Below, piece after piece: positions 1 through 8,388 of a stretch of 64,000 nucleotides of DNA (position 1 is the stretch's first letter; the number at the start of each line of letters is the position of its first letter). Position numbers and translations under genes: made by a program. The notes beneath the pieces are model-generated. The model ran no database searches. It worked only from the letters and a program-made list of their open reading frames with translations, and was not told the DNA's origin. Source of the stretch: Marinomonas ushuaiensis DSM 15871 (GTDB lineage Bacteria > Pseudomonadota > Gammaproteobacteria > Pseudomonadales > Marinomonadaceae); contig NZ_JAMB01000003.1 in assembly GCF_000521805.1 (NCBI RefSeq), positions 1 to 64,000 on the forward strand, written 5' to 3'.

Positions 1-23
1 TTCGAACCCCCTATGGGACGCCA
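1..23 (+). tRNA. tRNA-Glu, 3' end only (cut by window edge)
   Basis: These 23 bases carry a T-loop, the 3' acceptor strand and an encoded CCA. They are identical to positions 282-304, the end of the complete tRNA-Glu downstream, and the identity continues two more bases. The 5' part lies outside the window, so the anticodon is inferred from that identity. Confidence 0.85.
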
Positions 24-84
24 TTTATCTTTTGATGAAAAAGATAAAAATATTACTTGAATAGAGTAGGGTAATATTGAATGT

Positions 85-159
85 GCGGGAATAGCTCAGT
101 GGTAGAGCACAACCTTGCCAAGGTTGGGGTCGCGAGTTCGAGCCTCGTTTCCCGCTCCA
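85..159 (+). tRNA. tRNA-Gly (GCC anticodon)
   Basis: This is a 75-base cloverleaf with CCA encoded. The acceptor strand GCGGGAA pairs with TTCCCGC, the D-arm contains AGCTCAGTGGTAGAGC, the anticodon loop is CTTGCCAAG, and the T-loop is GTTCGAGCC. It lies between two tRNA-Glu copies, which suggests one tRNA transcript. Confidence 0.96.
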
Positions 160-228
160 TTTGTCTTGATTCAATCGTATTGATGATGGGTGAATGAAAT
201 GTTTATAGTTTTTTCAAAACTAAATTGT

Positions 229-304
229 GTCCCATTCGTCTAGAGGCCTAGGACACCGCCCTTTCACGGCGGTAACAGGGGTTCGAACCCCCTATGGGAC
301 GCCA
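229..304 (+). tRNA. tRNA-Glu (TTC anticodon)
   Basis: This is a 76-base cloverleaf with CCA encoded. GTCCCAT opens the acceptor stem and ATGGGAC closes it. The anticodon loop reads CTTTCAC and the T-arm contains GGTTCGAACC. It is the second tRNA-Glu in the cluster and ends 47 bases before the pabC start codon. Confidence 0.96.
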
Positions 305-351
305 TTCTTTTTTACGCTATCATAGCTAACCTTCTTTTTGAGTTTTTAGCC

Positions 352-1191
352 ATGACTTGGTTTGTCAATTACAGACTAGATTCTTCAGTTTCAATTGCTG
401 ACCGAGGCCTTACTTATGGCGATGGTGTATTTGAGACCATTCGCGTTATTCCCAATACTATTTTTCAACTTGATGATCACCTCTCTCGTCTTTATCGTGG
501 CCTAATTAGGCTAGGTATGCCTCTTTCAGATAAACAAAAAAGCGAGCTTGTTGCTTTTTTATATTCGACAAGTTCAACTCTTATCAATGAAGAATCCGTG
601 GTGAAAATAATAGTCACTCGGGGGGAAGGCGGACGAGGGTATTTGCCTCCTGAAAAAGCCATTCATTCAGTGATTATTGGCATTCTTCCAGCGCCAAATT
701 ATCAAATGCAACAAGATAAAGGTGTGTCTCTTTCTGTTTCCCCTATTCCAGTTAGTAATAATCGATTTCTATCAGGTATTAAGCATTTAAATCGTTTAGA
801 AAATGTTATGGCTAAGCGATTCTTGGTGGCTCCTGATTTTGAAGCCATTATGCTGAATGAAGGCGATGAGCTGGTAGAATGTATTCAAAGCAATCTTTTT
901 TGGTTTAAAAAAGGTGTCATTTACACGCCATCGCTTGAAAAATCAGGCGTGCAAGGGACTTATAGAAAAGCCATTATAGAAAATCAAACTCATTACTCTG
1001 TGCAAATTGGGCACTTTTTTCTGTCTGACATTATTAGTGCTGATGAAGTTTTTATAACGAATAGTTTGATGGGGGTTGTACCAGTGATTAACATAACGAC
1101 TCGCACAGGTAAGCAATCTTTTCCTATCGGGGTTCATACTCGAAAGTTACAAATTTCAATGCAAGCTAAGGATCCGCATGGCGTTCATTAA
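352..1191 (+). CDS. pabC: aminodeoxychorismate lyase
   Basis: This PLP enzyme converts 4-amino-4-deoxychorismate to p-aminobenzoate and pyruvate for folate synthesis in the cytoplasm. The 279-residue product fits the class IV aminotransferase fold. RGLTYGDGVFET near residue 18 is the family's N-terminal signature, and Lys144 in GIKHLNRLENV is the expected Schiff-base lysine. The gene opens a co-directional operon and its end overlaps mltG by 14 bases, a common gammaproteobacterial pairing. Here the gene just upstream is a tRNA rather than fabF. A D-amino-acid or branched-chain aminotransferase is possible but less likely, given the KHLNRLE motif and the neighbours. Confidence 0.93.
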   Translation: MTWFVNYRLDSSVSIADRGLTYGDGVFETIRVIPNTIFQLDDHLSRLYRGLIRLGMPLSDKQKSELVAFLYSTSSTLINEESVVKIIVTRGEGGRGYLPPEKAIHSVIIGILPAPNYQMQQDKGVSLSVSPIPVSNNRFLSGIKHLNRLENVMAKRFLVAPDFEAIMLNEGDELVECIQSNLFWFKKGVIYTPSLEKSGVQGTYRKAIIENQTHYSVQIGHFFLSDIISADEVFITNSLMGVVPVINITTRTGKQSFPIGVHTRKLQISMQAKDPHGVH

Positions 1192-2209
1192 GTGGTTTTA
1201 CCGTGTTGCCTTTTTAGGTTTAACTCTGGCGGCGATTGTTGCAGGCTATTTTTATCATTCAATAACAACTCCGATGACGTTAGACGCGACTGAAACATTT
1301 GAGGTTCGAGCAGGTGATACGGCCTATAGCTTAGGCAGTGCATTGAATCAGAGAGGAATGATTGATTATCCGTTTTTAACCCGTATTGTCTCTAGACTTC
1401 ACCCTGAATGGGTTCCAAAAGTCGGAAAGTATGCGATTAATCCAGATATGAACCTCTTAAATGCAATGGCGCTGTTTAACTCAGGTCAGTCTATTTTTTA
1501 TTCCATTACTTTATTGGAAGGAAAGACAACACAAGAGTTTCTATTGACTATGGCGGAGAAGGGTAACATCACCATGACGTTGGCTGGATTGTCAAATGAA
1601 GAAATTGCGAAACGTACAGGGCTTGATATTTCTCACCCTGAAGGGCAGTTTTTTTCGAATACCTATCGTTATCATGAAGGTGATACAGACGTCAGCATAC
1701 TTAAGCATGCTAATGAGTTACTGAAATCTACTCTCAATGAGCAGTGGAAAAATAAATCCGATAATCTCCCTTATAAGTCACCTTATGAAGCCTTGGTGAT
1801 GGCATCTATTATCGAAAAAGAAACAGGTGTTGCTGAAGAGCGCTCATTAATTTCTCGTGTTTTTATTAGTCGTTTAGAAAAAGGTATGCGCCTACAAACC
1901 GACCCAACTGTAATTTATGGCTTAGGTGACTCGTTCACTGGGAATTTGACGCGTAAAGGTCTTCAAGATATGTCTCCTTATAATACTTATCGTTTTTATG
2001 GTTTACCGCCTACTCCTATAGCAAATGTTGGTAAAGAAGCGATAGAAGCAGCGCTTAATCCTGGAGAAACTAAGTCTTTGTATTTTGTTGCTAAGGGCGA
2101 TGGGACACATGCTTTCTCTAATACATTAAGAGAGCATAATAATGCGGTAAGGAAATATCAGTTTAAACGTCGTGAAGATTACAGATCCACCCCTGAAGTT
2201 ACGAAGTAG
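1178..2209 (+). CDS. mltG: endolytic peptidoglycan transglycosylase MltG (YceG)
   Basis: MltG is an inner-membrane lytic transglycosylase that cuts nascent glycan strands and is thought to end their polymerisation. The 343-residue protein has one N-terminal membrane segment (about residues 8-27), a LysM-like region, and the YceG catalytic domain. In ASIIEKETG, Glu213 aligns with the catalytic glutamate known in the E. coli enzyme. The ATG at 1178 has AAGGA five bases upstream and lies inside the end of pabC, suggesting coupled translation. tmk follows after 12 bases. Confidence 0.95.
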   Translation: MAFIKWFYRVAFLGLTLAAIVAGYFYHSITTPMTLDATETFEVRAGDTAYSLGSALNQRGMIDYPFLTRIVSRLHPEWVPKVGKYAINPDMNLLNAMALFNSGQSIFYSITLLEGKTTQEFLLTMAEKGNITMTLAGLSNEEIAKRTGLDISHPEGQFFSNTYRYHEGDTDVSILKHANELLKSTLNEQWKNKSDNLPYKSPYEALVMASIIEKETGVAEERSLISRVFISRLEKGMRLQTDPTVIYGLGDSFTGNLTRKGLQDMSPYNTYRFYGLPPTPIANVGKEAIEAALNPGETKSLYFVAKGDGTHAFSNTLREHNNAVRKYQFKRREDYRSTPEVTK

Positions 2210-2221
2210 AGGAGTCAGCGT

Positions 2222-2860
2222 ATGAAAGGTAAATTTATTTCGCTTGAGGGTGGAGAAGGCAGTGGTAAAACGACAGCGATTCATTTTATTCAAAAATGGC
2301 TAGAATCTCATAATATTCCTTATTTAATGACTCGTGAACCCGGTGGAACGCCGCTTTCTGAAGAAATTCGTCAGCTTATTTTGACGCCACGGGAAGAAAC
2401 GGTAAATGATGTTACTGAATTGTTGCTCGTTTTTGCTGCAAGAGCTCAGCATTTATCTGAAAAAATTCAACCCGCTTTAGAAAAAGGCATCTGGGTCATC
2501 AGTGATCGTTTTTTAGATTCCAGTTATGTTTATCAGGGTAAGGCTCGTGGTGGTGATTTTGCCATGTTGGATCAATTGGCGACTTGGGTTGTTGGCGACA
2601 ACAAACCAGATGCGACTTTGTTGTTGGATATTTCTGTTGAATTAGGTCAAGAGCGAGTCGTACAGCGCCAGCACCAAGACCGTTTAGATAAAGAATCTCT
2701 GTCGTTTCATCAAAAAGTCAGAGATGGCTTTCTTGAACGAGCAAATGCCGATCCAGAGCGTATAAAAATTGTCGATGCAAGCCTATCTTTAGAAGCCGTA
2801 CAAAAGCAAATAGAAGAGCAATTATTACAACTTAATAATGCTTGGTCTGGTGATGTATAA
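2222..2860 (+). CDS. tmk: thymidylate kinase
   Basis: Thymidylate kinase phosphorylates dTMP to dTDP, an essential step in dTTP supply. The 212-residue protein has the P-loop GGEGSGKT at residues 10-17, the dTMP-binding TREPGGTPLSEEIR segment, and the DRFLDSSYVYQGKARG segment typical of the family. An AGAGGAGT ribosome site lies just upstream of the ATG. The holB start codon follows the stop directly. Confidence 0.97.
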   Translation: MKGKFISLEGGEGSGKTTAIHFIQKWLESHNIPYLMTREPGGTPLSEEIRQLILTPREETVNDVTELLLVFAARAQHLSEKIQPALEKGIWVISDRFLDSSYVYQGKARGGDFAMLDQLATWVVGDNKPDATLLLDISVELGQERVVQRQHQDRLDKESLSFHQKVRDGFLERANADPERIKIVDASLSLEAVQKQIEEQLLQLNNAWSGDV

Positions 2861-3799
2861 ATGACAAATATTGCGCCTTGGCTAATACCTTGCTTGCAGC
2901 AAGTGCAGGTTTTAAAGCAAACAAAAAGCTTATCACATGCGTTATTGATTACTGGTGCTGATGGTGTCGGACAAGAAGAACTCGCTCGTGAAATGGTGAA
3001 GGACTTGATGTGCGAAAAAGATCAGCCTGCAGCCTGTGGTGACTGTCATTCTTGTCATTTAATGCAGGCTGAAACTCATCCTGACTTTCGCGTTTTGGAC
3101 GGTGAGGCGTCGAGCATTAAGGTTGATCAGGTACGTTTGCTGGTAAAGCAGATAAACCAAAAACCTCAGGTCGGGTATAACAAGGTCGTATTAATTACTC
3201 ACGCCCAAGCGATGAACATCAATGCGGCTAATGCGGTTTTAAAAGCCCTTGAAGAACCATCAGATCGAACTTACTTTGTCTTAACCAGTTCTCAGTCAAC
3301 TAGCTTGTTAGCAACCATTAGAAGCCGCTGTCTTCTCGTTAATGTGCCAACACCCAATTTAGATGAAGTAAAGCAATGGTTAACACATCAGGCTGATAGC
3401 CAAGAATTAAAAGATCTTTTTTGGTTAACGACTCAACCATTTCGTTTACTGTCACTTCAGAAACAAGGTAAAGCTAAGCTTTATGCTGATTTGCCAGCTC
3501 AGTTGAATTCCTTGTTACAGGGAACGATCTCGACACAAATAATGTTAAAAGGCTTGGATAGTAGTAATCTTGAAGATTACTGCAATGGTTTAGCCGCTAT
3601 TTTGCATCAATGTATTTGTCATTCAACAGGCGATTCATTGGATAACGCATTACAAAATATCTATCCTACTTTGATTGTTCGCTTAGGGATTCAAGGTCTT
3701 ATGATTCGTTATCAGGCATTACAAAAGCTTAAAGCAGACCTTCAAAAAACAAATTTAAACCCCATAATGCAACTCACACACGAATTGAATCAATGGTAA
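2861..3799 (+). CDS. holB: DNA polymerase III delta' subunit
   Basis: HolB is the delta' subunit of the clamp loader that puts the beta clamp on primed DNA. The 312-residue protein has an AAA-like N-terminal domain with a degenerate P-loop (TGADGVGQEELA), as expected for delta'. It also has the zinc-binding cysteines of CGDCHSCH and the conserved NAANAVLKALEEPS and SRC stretches. The start codon directly follows the tmk stop. In many Pseudomonas-type genomes a pilZ gene lies between holB and the tatD-like gene; here only seven bases separate them. Confidence 0.95.
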   Translation: MTNIAPWLIPCLQQVQVLKQTKSLSHALLITGADGVGQEELAREMVKDLMCEKDQPAACGDCHSCHLMQAETHPDFRVLDGEASSIKVDQVRLLVKQINQKPQVGYNKVVLITHAQAMNINAANAVLKALEEPSDRTYFVLTSSQSTSLLATIRSRCLLVNVPTPNLDEVKQWLTHQADSQELKDLFWLTTQPFRLLSLQKQGKAKLYADLPAQLNSLLQGTISTQIMLKGLDSSNLEDYCNGLAAILHQCICHSTGDSLDNALQNIYPTLIVRLGIQGLMIRYQALQKLKADLQKTNLNPIMQLTHELNQW

Positions 3800-3806
3800 A
3801 ACAACT

Positions 3807-4613
3807 ATGTTAATTGATACACATTGCCATCTTGATATGTTGGACTTGGCACCGTACGACAATGACCTTAACGGCGCTATCGATGCGGCTTATCATCAAG
3901 GTGTTAGGCAACTTCTTAGTATTTCTGTTGATCTAAACAAAATGGGCACCATTTTAGCCCTTACCCAGCGCGATGGTGTTTACGCAAGTTGTGGTGTGCA
4001 TCCATTAGAGAGTCAAGGGTTGATAACTGATGATTCATTGCTTCGAAAATACGCTCAAGAAAGTAAAGTAATTGCGATTGGTGAGACGGGACTCGACTAC
4101 TTTTATGAAGCATCTGAAGAAGCTCATGACGCTCAAAAAATCAGCTTTATGCATCACTTACAAGCGGCTGGAGATTTAGGTTTACCTGTTATTGTTCATA
4201 CACGCAGTGCGAAAGAAGATACCTTGGCTTTGATTAAGCAATACGGAAACTCCGATACAGCAGGTGTTTTGCATTGCTTTACTGAAGATTATGAGATGGC
4301 CAAAGCGGCGTTGGATGAAAATTATCTCATTTCAATTTCCGGTATAGTCACTTTTAAAGCAGCGGAAGAGCTAAAAGAAACTGTACGTAAGCTTCCTTTA
4401 GAGTCTCTTATAATTGAGACGGATTCTCCGTATCTTGCACCTGTTCCTTATCGCGGTAAAAAGAACGAACCTAAATATGTGTCTGAAGTGGCTCAATATG
4501 TGGCCGATTTAAAGGGAATTCGCTATGAGGCTTTATTAGAAGCGACCGCAGCAAATTTCCAGCGCGTTTTTTCAAAAGTGGACCCACAAAATCAACTTAA
4601 GCTTAAAACATGA
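3807..4613 (+). CDS. TatD-family metal-dependent hydrolase (YcfH-like)
   Basis: This 268-residue TIM-barrel metallohydrolase belongs to the TatD family, whose members are reported DNases or exonucleases. The N-terminal metal motif DTHCHLD spans residues 4-10. CGVHPLE, GETGLDYFYE, VIVHTRSA, LHCFT and ETDSPYLAPVPYRGK follow in the family order. It sits seven bases after holB, the usual place of ycfH. A second family member at 31472-32257 resembles TatD proper more closely. The substrate cannot be told from sequence. Confidence 0.92.
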   Translation: MLIDTHCHLDMLDLAPYDNDLNGAIDAAYHQGVRQLLSISVDLNKMGTILALTQRDGVYASCGVHPLESQGLITDDSLLRKYAQESKVIAIGETGLDYFYEASEEAHDAQKISFMHHLQAAGDLGLPVIVHTRSAKEDTLALIKQYGNSDTAGVLHCFTEDYEMAKAALDENYLISISGIVTFKAAEELKETVRKLPLESLIIETDSPYLAPVPYRGKKNEPKYVSEVAQYVADLKGIRYEALLEATAANFQRVFSKVDPQNQLKLKT

Positions 4614-4646
4614 TTTATGAGTTAGGTCCACTGCAATGCCTTCACC

Positions 4647-4681
4647 TTGATTAAAGAATATTAATGATATTCTTTAATCAA
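4647..4681. repeat. perfect 15-bp inverted repeat between tatD-like and lon-like genes
   Basis: The arms TTGATTAAAGAATAT (4647-4661) and ATATTCTTTAATCAA (4667-4681) are perfect reverse complements around the five-base spacer TAATG. There is no T-run after the right arm and the arms are very AT-rich, so a classical terminator is not obvious. It could be an operator, an RNA hairpin ending the pabC operon, or a leader element of the protease gene. Confidence 0.6.
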
Positions 4682-4809
4682 TCTAGTCGAAGTGAAATCA
4701 GAGTGTTAGTCTCAACGCATTGTATTTATTTAAATTTATTTGAGAGAAGAGACACTTCTTTCGCAAGCCTATTCATTAAGTGGCTTGTTAGACAAAAGGA
4801 ATCCCATTG

Positions 4810-7263
4810 ATGTCCAACATGGTTACCTCTCTACCATATCAGGCGCTTGCAGCAAAAGTACCTAGCGATCACCTTCCTTTCAATACATTAAATGATATTG
4901 AGCCTCTTAGCGGCATTTTAGGTCAAGAACGAGCGGTTGAAGCGATTCAATTTGGTGTTGCCATGCAGCGACCTGGCTACAATATCTTTGCGATGGGAGA
5001 CTCGGGAACCGGACGTTCTTCTTATGTTTTGAATTATCTTAAAAGTGAAGCAAAGCGCCGTCCAGCACCTAATGAATGGGCTTATGTAAATAACTTTAAT
5101 GAAAGCCATAGACCAAAAGCGATTGAGTTTGAACCTGGCTTAGCGTCTGAGTTTGAAAAAGAAATTCGTACCTTGATAGATGGTTTGATGACGACATTTC
5201 CTGCGGCATTTGAAAACCCTACTTATCAGCAACAGAAGAGCGTTATAGATCGCGCTTTTAATGAAAAGTACGAAGCCGCTATTAATAAAGTTGAGCGTGT
5301 ATCAGGAAAAATTGGTGTCGCCATGTTCCGTGATGCTTCATCCGTTAGTTTTGCGCCAATGAAAGACGGAAAAGCATTAGAAGAGAACGAATTCGCAGCC
5401 TTGTCTGATGATGAGCGAGATGCTTTCCAAGAGGGTGTTTCGACACTGGAAGGTTTGCTGAATGAAGAATTACTCGGCTTGCCTCAATGGAAGCGCGCTA
5501 CGTACGATCAAATTCGTCAATTGAATTTAGACACGGTAAAAGAAGCGCTCGATCCTTTGATGTCTGGGTTGTTTGAACAGTATCAAAACCATGCCGATGT
5601 TTTTAAACACCTTACCGAGTTGAGAGCGGATTTGGACAAAATCATCATAGACCAAATGGCTGATGATAAAGCGTCTGAGAATCGAGATGAAATTGGTCGT
5701 CGTCAATTCTATGAAGATTTATATTTGCCGAACATTGCTATTACTCACGAAATCGGCGGCGGTCAGCCTGTTGTTTATGAACCACATCCAACTTATCGCA
5801 ATTTATTTGGTCAAGTCGAACACAGCAGCGATCAAGGTATGTTGGTCACCAGTTATCGTTTAATTCGCTCTGGTAGTTTGCATGCGGCAAATGGCGGTTA
5901 TTTAATTCTTGATGCGGAAAAGCTGTTAACTGACCATTATTTATGGGAAGCACTTAAACGAGCATTGAAAAGTAAGACCTTAAAAATTGAGCATCCTTAT
6001 GCAGATATGGGGTTAATGAATACCATGACGTTATCACCACAAGATTTGCCTTTACAGGTAAAAGTTGTGTTGATTGGTGCTCGTGATATCTATTATTTGC
6101 TTCAAGATGCAGATCCTGATTTTCAAGAAATGTTTCGTGTTTTAGTCGATTTTGATGACACTTTGAAGCGCTCAAAAGAATCTGAATTTTCATTTGCTCG
6201 CCTGATGAAAGATCGAGTGGATAAAGAAGAATACGCGAACGTGACTCGTGACGGTGTTGCAGCACTTATTGAGTACAGTAGTCGTTTAGCTGAGCACCAA
6301 CGAGAAATGGCTGCAAAAATAGGCGATGTGTTTGAATTACTTGGTGAAGCTGACTTTGTCCGTCAAATGGCGAAAGAAAATGAAATTACGGCAGAGCACA
6401 TTACTCGAGCACTTACTGCAAAGAAACATCGTACAGGTCGAGTCAGTGAAAAAATCATTGAAGAAATCATTGAAGGCACAGTGCTTTTGGAAAGCGAAGG
6501 TTTTGCGGTTGGTAAAATCAACGGTTTAACTGTTATGCAAATTGGCGATAGCAGTTTTGGTGCACCTGCTCGTATATCTACGACGGTTTATCCTGGTGGT
6601 AAAGGCATTATAGATATTGAGAGAGAATCAAACCTTGGTCAAAACATACACTCAAAAGGTGTTTTGATTCTGTCTGGTTACCTTGGAAATAAATATGCTC
6701 AGCGCTTCCCATTAGATATATCCGCGTCCATTGCGATGGAGCAAAGTTACGGTTATATCGATGGTGATAGTGCTTCTACTGCGGAATTATGTTGTTTATT
6801 GTCGGCTTTGATTCAAGTGCCGTTGCGCCAAGATCTTGCGATTACTGGTTCTTTGAATCAATACGGTGAAATTCAAGCTATTGGTGGTGTTAATGAAAAA
6901 ATTGAAGGTTTTTTCAATGTTTGTAATGCACGAGGATTAACTGGTACGCAAGGCGTTATTATTCCTAAATCTAACGCGAATAACTTAATGTTAAACGATG
7001 ACATCATCGAGGCTGTGAAAACAGGCATGTTTCATGTTTATGCTATTTCAACAGCAGACGAGGCTTTGCATTTGTTGACAGGAATTGAACCTGGTGTTGC
7101 AGATGAAGAGGGTGATTATCCTGAAAATACTTTGTCAGCAAGAGTCATTGAGCGCCTAGAAGAGATATCTAAACTGGGTGAGGAAGATGATGAAGAAGAG
7201 GAAGATTCCGAAGAAGCTCCGGAAACAGATAAATCCGAAGCAAGCAAAAAAGTAGAAAAATAG
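4810..7263 (+). CDS. Lon-related AAA+ protease (LonB-like, COG1067 type)
   Basis: This predicted cytoplasmic ATP-dependent serine protease has about 817 residues. The N-terminal P-loop reads GDSGTGRSS, with arginine where lysine is usual. A helical insert follows, then AAA elements (GGYLILDAEKLL), and a C-terminal Lon protease domain. The catalytic dyad is Ser654 in DGDSAST and Lys697 in GGVNEKIEG; the 43-residue spacing matches classical Lon. The tail is highly acidic. The ATG at 4810 is preferred over TTG at 4807 because the AAAAGGA ribosome site fits it better. There is no classical Lon substrate-binding N-domain. Confidence 0.9.
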   Translation: MSNMVTSLPYQALAAKVPSDHLPFNTLNDIEPLSGILGQERAVEAIQFGVAMQRPGYNIFAMGDSGTGRSSYVLNYLKSEAKRRPAPNEWAYVNNFNESHRPKAIEFEPGLASEFEKEIRTLIDGLMTTFPAAFENPTYQQQKSVIDRAFNEKYEAAINKVERVSGKIGVAMFRDASSVSFAPMKDGKALEENEFAALSDDERDAFQEGVSTLEGLLNEELLGLPQWKRATYDQIRQLNLDTVKEALDPLMSGLFEQYQNHADVFKHLTELRADLDKIIIDQMADDKASENRDEIGRRQFYEDLYLPNIAITHEIGGGQPVVYEPHPTYRNLFGQVEHSSDQGMLVTSYRLIRSGSLHAANGGYLILDAEKLLTDHYLWEALKRALKSKTLKIEHPYADMGLMNTMTLSPQDLPLQVKVVLIGARDIYYLLQDADPDFQEMFRVLVDFDDTLKRSKESEFSFARLMKDRVDKEEYANVTRDGVAALIEYSSRLAEHQREMAAKIGDVFELLGEADFVRQMAKENEITAEHITRALTAKKHRTGRVSEKIIEEIIEGTVLLESEGFAVGKINGLTVMQIGDSSFGAPARISTTVYPGGKGIIDIERESNLGQNIHSKGVLILSGYLGNKYAQRFPLDISASIAMEQSYGYIDGDSASTAELCCLLSALIQVPLRQDLAITGSLNQYGEIQAIGGVNEKIEGFFNVCNARGLTGTQGVIIPKSNANNLMLNDDIIEAVKTGMFHVYAISTADEALHLLTGIEPGVADEEGDYPENTLSARVIERLEEISKLGEEDDEEEEDSEEAPETDKSEASKKVEK

Positions 7264-7297
7264 CCATAATCAATGATAAAGGCTAGGAATGACGCCC

Positions 7298-7594
7298 CTA
7301 GTGTTTGCCATTGGTTCTTTTGATTATTTCCGCTTTGCATTTAGAGTTGATTAGAGCGTAGACGGTGTAATATAGGCCGTCTGCTTTGACATAAACATAG
7401 CTGGCGACTTCTTTTCTTTTGCTTGGCAAATGCCTTTTTAGAATAAGTGCTCTTTTGAAAACCTTTCCTCCCATGAGTTTTTCAGCACTTTCATCGGACG
7501 CCATCTTTGCGTCAAAATCATTACACTCAGCAAAAGTTAAGTTGCTTACACTTAAACAAAGAGCCATCAATAAATAGCGTCTAAAATGAAAAAT
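7298..7594 (-). CDS. small predicted secreted protein, probable ATT start
   Basis: Function is not recognised. Starting from the first ATG or TTG (7567 or 7570) gives a hydrophobic leader with no positive charge. Extending the frame to an ATT codon at 7592-7594 gives a normal signal peptide: MFHFRRYLLMALCLSVSN then a cut after TFA. That ATT lies six bases after GGAG (7601-7604 on the plus strand), and the frame is closed by a stop just upstream. The mature part is about 75 residues, basic, with two cysteines, suggesting one disulfide in the periplasm. ATT starts are rare (known for infC), so the start is an inference. Confidence 0.55.
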   Translation of the reverse strand: MFHFRRYLLMALCLSVSNLTFAECNDFDAKMASDESAEKLMGGKVFKRALILKRHLPSKRKEVASYVYVKADGLYYTVYALINSKCKAEIIKRTNGKH

Positions 7595-7869
7595 ATTTTA
7601 CTCCAGTGTATTCTGTTTTAAGTTTGTTGGATCGAGTTTGGGCTGCCTATATTAATTATGTACGCCTTACCCATAAATCAAACCTTTGAATAATACCATT
7701 TAAAATAAGTAAATCTAAGATGCATTGCTTGTAACCTGAAGGTGTTGTGATCAATTAAAAATCACTGCTACGATACTGATCTTAGCCTTTTTCGGATTTA
7801 TCGGTAAGCCAAGTACAATGATTTTTCTGAAAGACTAAGGCATGGAGGATTTATTCGTGGTTTTCCTAG
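7595..7869. other. intergenic region without a recognisable gene
   Basis: I see no convincing gene, RNA gene or repeat here. The region is AT-rich and separates a minus-strand gene from a plus-strand gene, so it probably holds divergent promoters. Only the promoter listed at 7870-7898 can be pointed to. Confidence 0.5.
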
Positions 7870-7898
7870 ATGACCTAGCTCGAATTCGCTGTTACAAT
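7870..7898 (+). promoter_or_regulatory. candidate sigma-70 promoter of the 7922 gene
   Basis: ATGACC (7870-7875) resembles a -35 box and TACAAT (7893-7898) a -10 box, with a 17-base spacer. The next start codon is at 7922, preceded by GAGAGG. This was found by eye and not scored. Confidence 0.4.
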
Positions 7899-7921
7899 GC
7901 GCCCGATAAAGAGAGGATATT

Positions 7922-8272
7922 ATGGCTCGTGCTAAAAAATCGCGCAGTATGCGTGGAAAACTTGGGAAAACTGGTTCAAAAGAGATGATGAAGGAGCAAA
8001 ACAAAGCCCGTAAAGCTTCATCGACTCGTCGTTTTGCAACAAAAAAATCCAAGGAACGTAAAGAACAATCACATAAAAAACTTGAAAGATTAGGATTGCT
8101 TCCACCAAAATCGGAAGCGGGTCCAGCTGTAAGACCGCGTCGTTTTGTATTCGTTAAACCTGTTGATGAAAAAGAAGAGCAGGAAAAAGTACTTGCAGAG
8201 CAAGCAAGCAACACAGAAAGTGAAGATTTATCAGTTGATGAGTTGTTGTCTGCCTTTACAGAACAAAATTGA
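7922..8272 (+). CDS. small basic/acidic protein of unknown function
   Basis: This 116-residue protein is not recognised. Residues 1-75 are dense in lysine and arginine (MARAKKSRSMRGK, KARKASSTRRFATKKSK), followed by a proline-containing linker and an acidic tail. No cysteines, signal peptide or membrane segments are seen. The charge pattern suggests nucleic-acid or ribosome binding, which is only inference. A GAGAGG site precedes the ATG, a promoter-like sequence precedes that, and a terminator follows closely, so it looks like a single-gene unit. A 138-codon frame on the other strand looks like its shadow. Confidence 0.7.
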   Translation: MARAKKSRSMRGKLGKTGSKEMMKEQNKARKASSTRRFATKKSKERKEQSHKKLERLGLLPPKSEAGPAVRPRRFVFVKPVDEKEEQEKVLAEQASNTESEDLSVDELLSAFTEQN

Positions 8273-8291
8273 TCAAATAAATGTAAAATAG

Positions 8292-8318
8292 AAAAGGCTG
8301 CATCTGCAGCCTTTTTTT
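8292..8318 (+). terminator. Rho-independent terminator after the 7922 gene
   Basis: AAAAGGCTGCA and TGCAGCCTTTT form a GC-rich stem with a very short loop, followed by a run of seven Ts. It lies 20 bases after the stop codon. Confidence 0.88.
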
Positions 8319-8388
8319 ATGTTGAAAAAACACCATACATAAAATATCTGTTAATACTGTTTAAGTCTGATTGACCAAATATAAGGTG

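Noticed and set aside
7798-8214. Long frame opposite the 7922 gene
   Set aside because: It is the shadow of a lysine-rich gene that has a good ribosome site, promoter-like boxes and a terminator.
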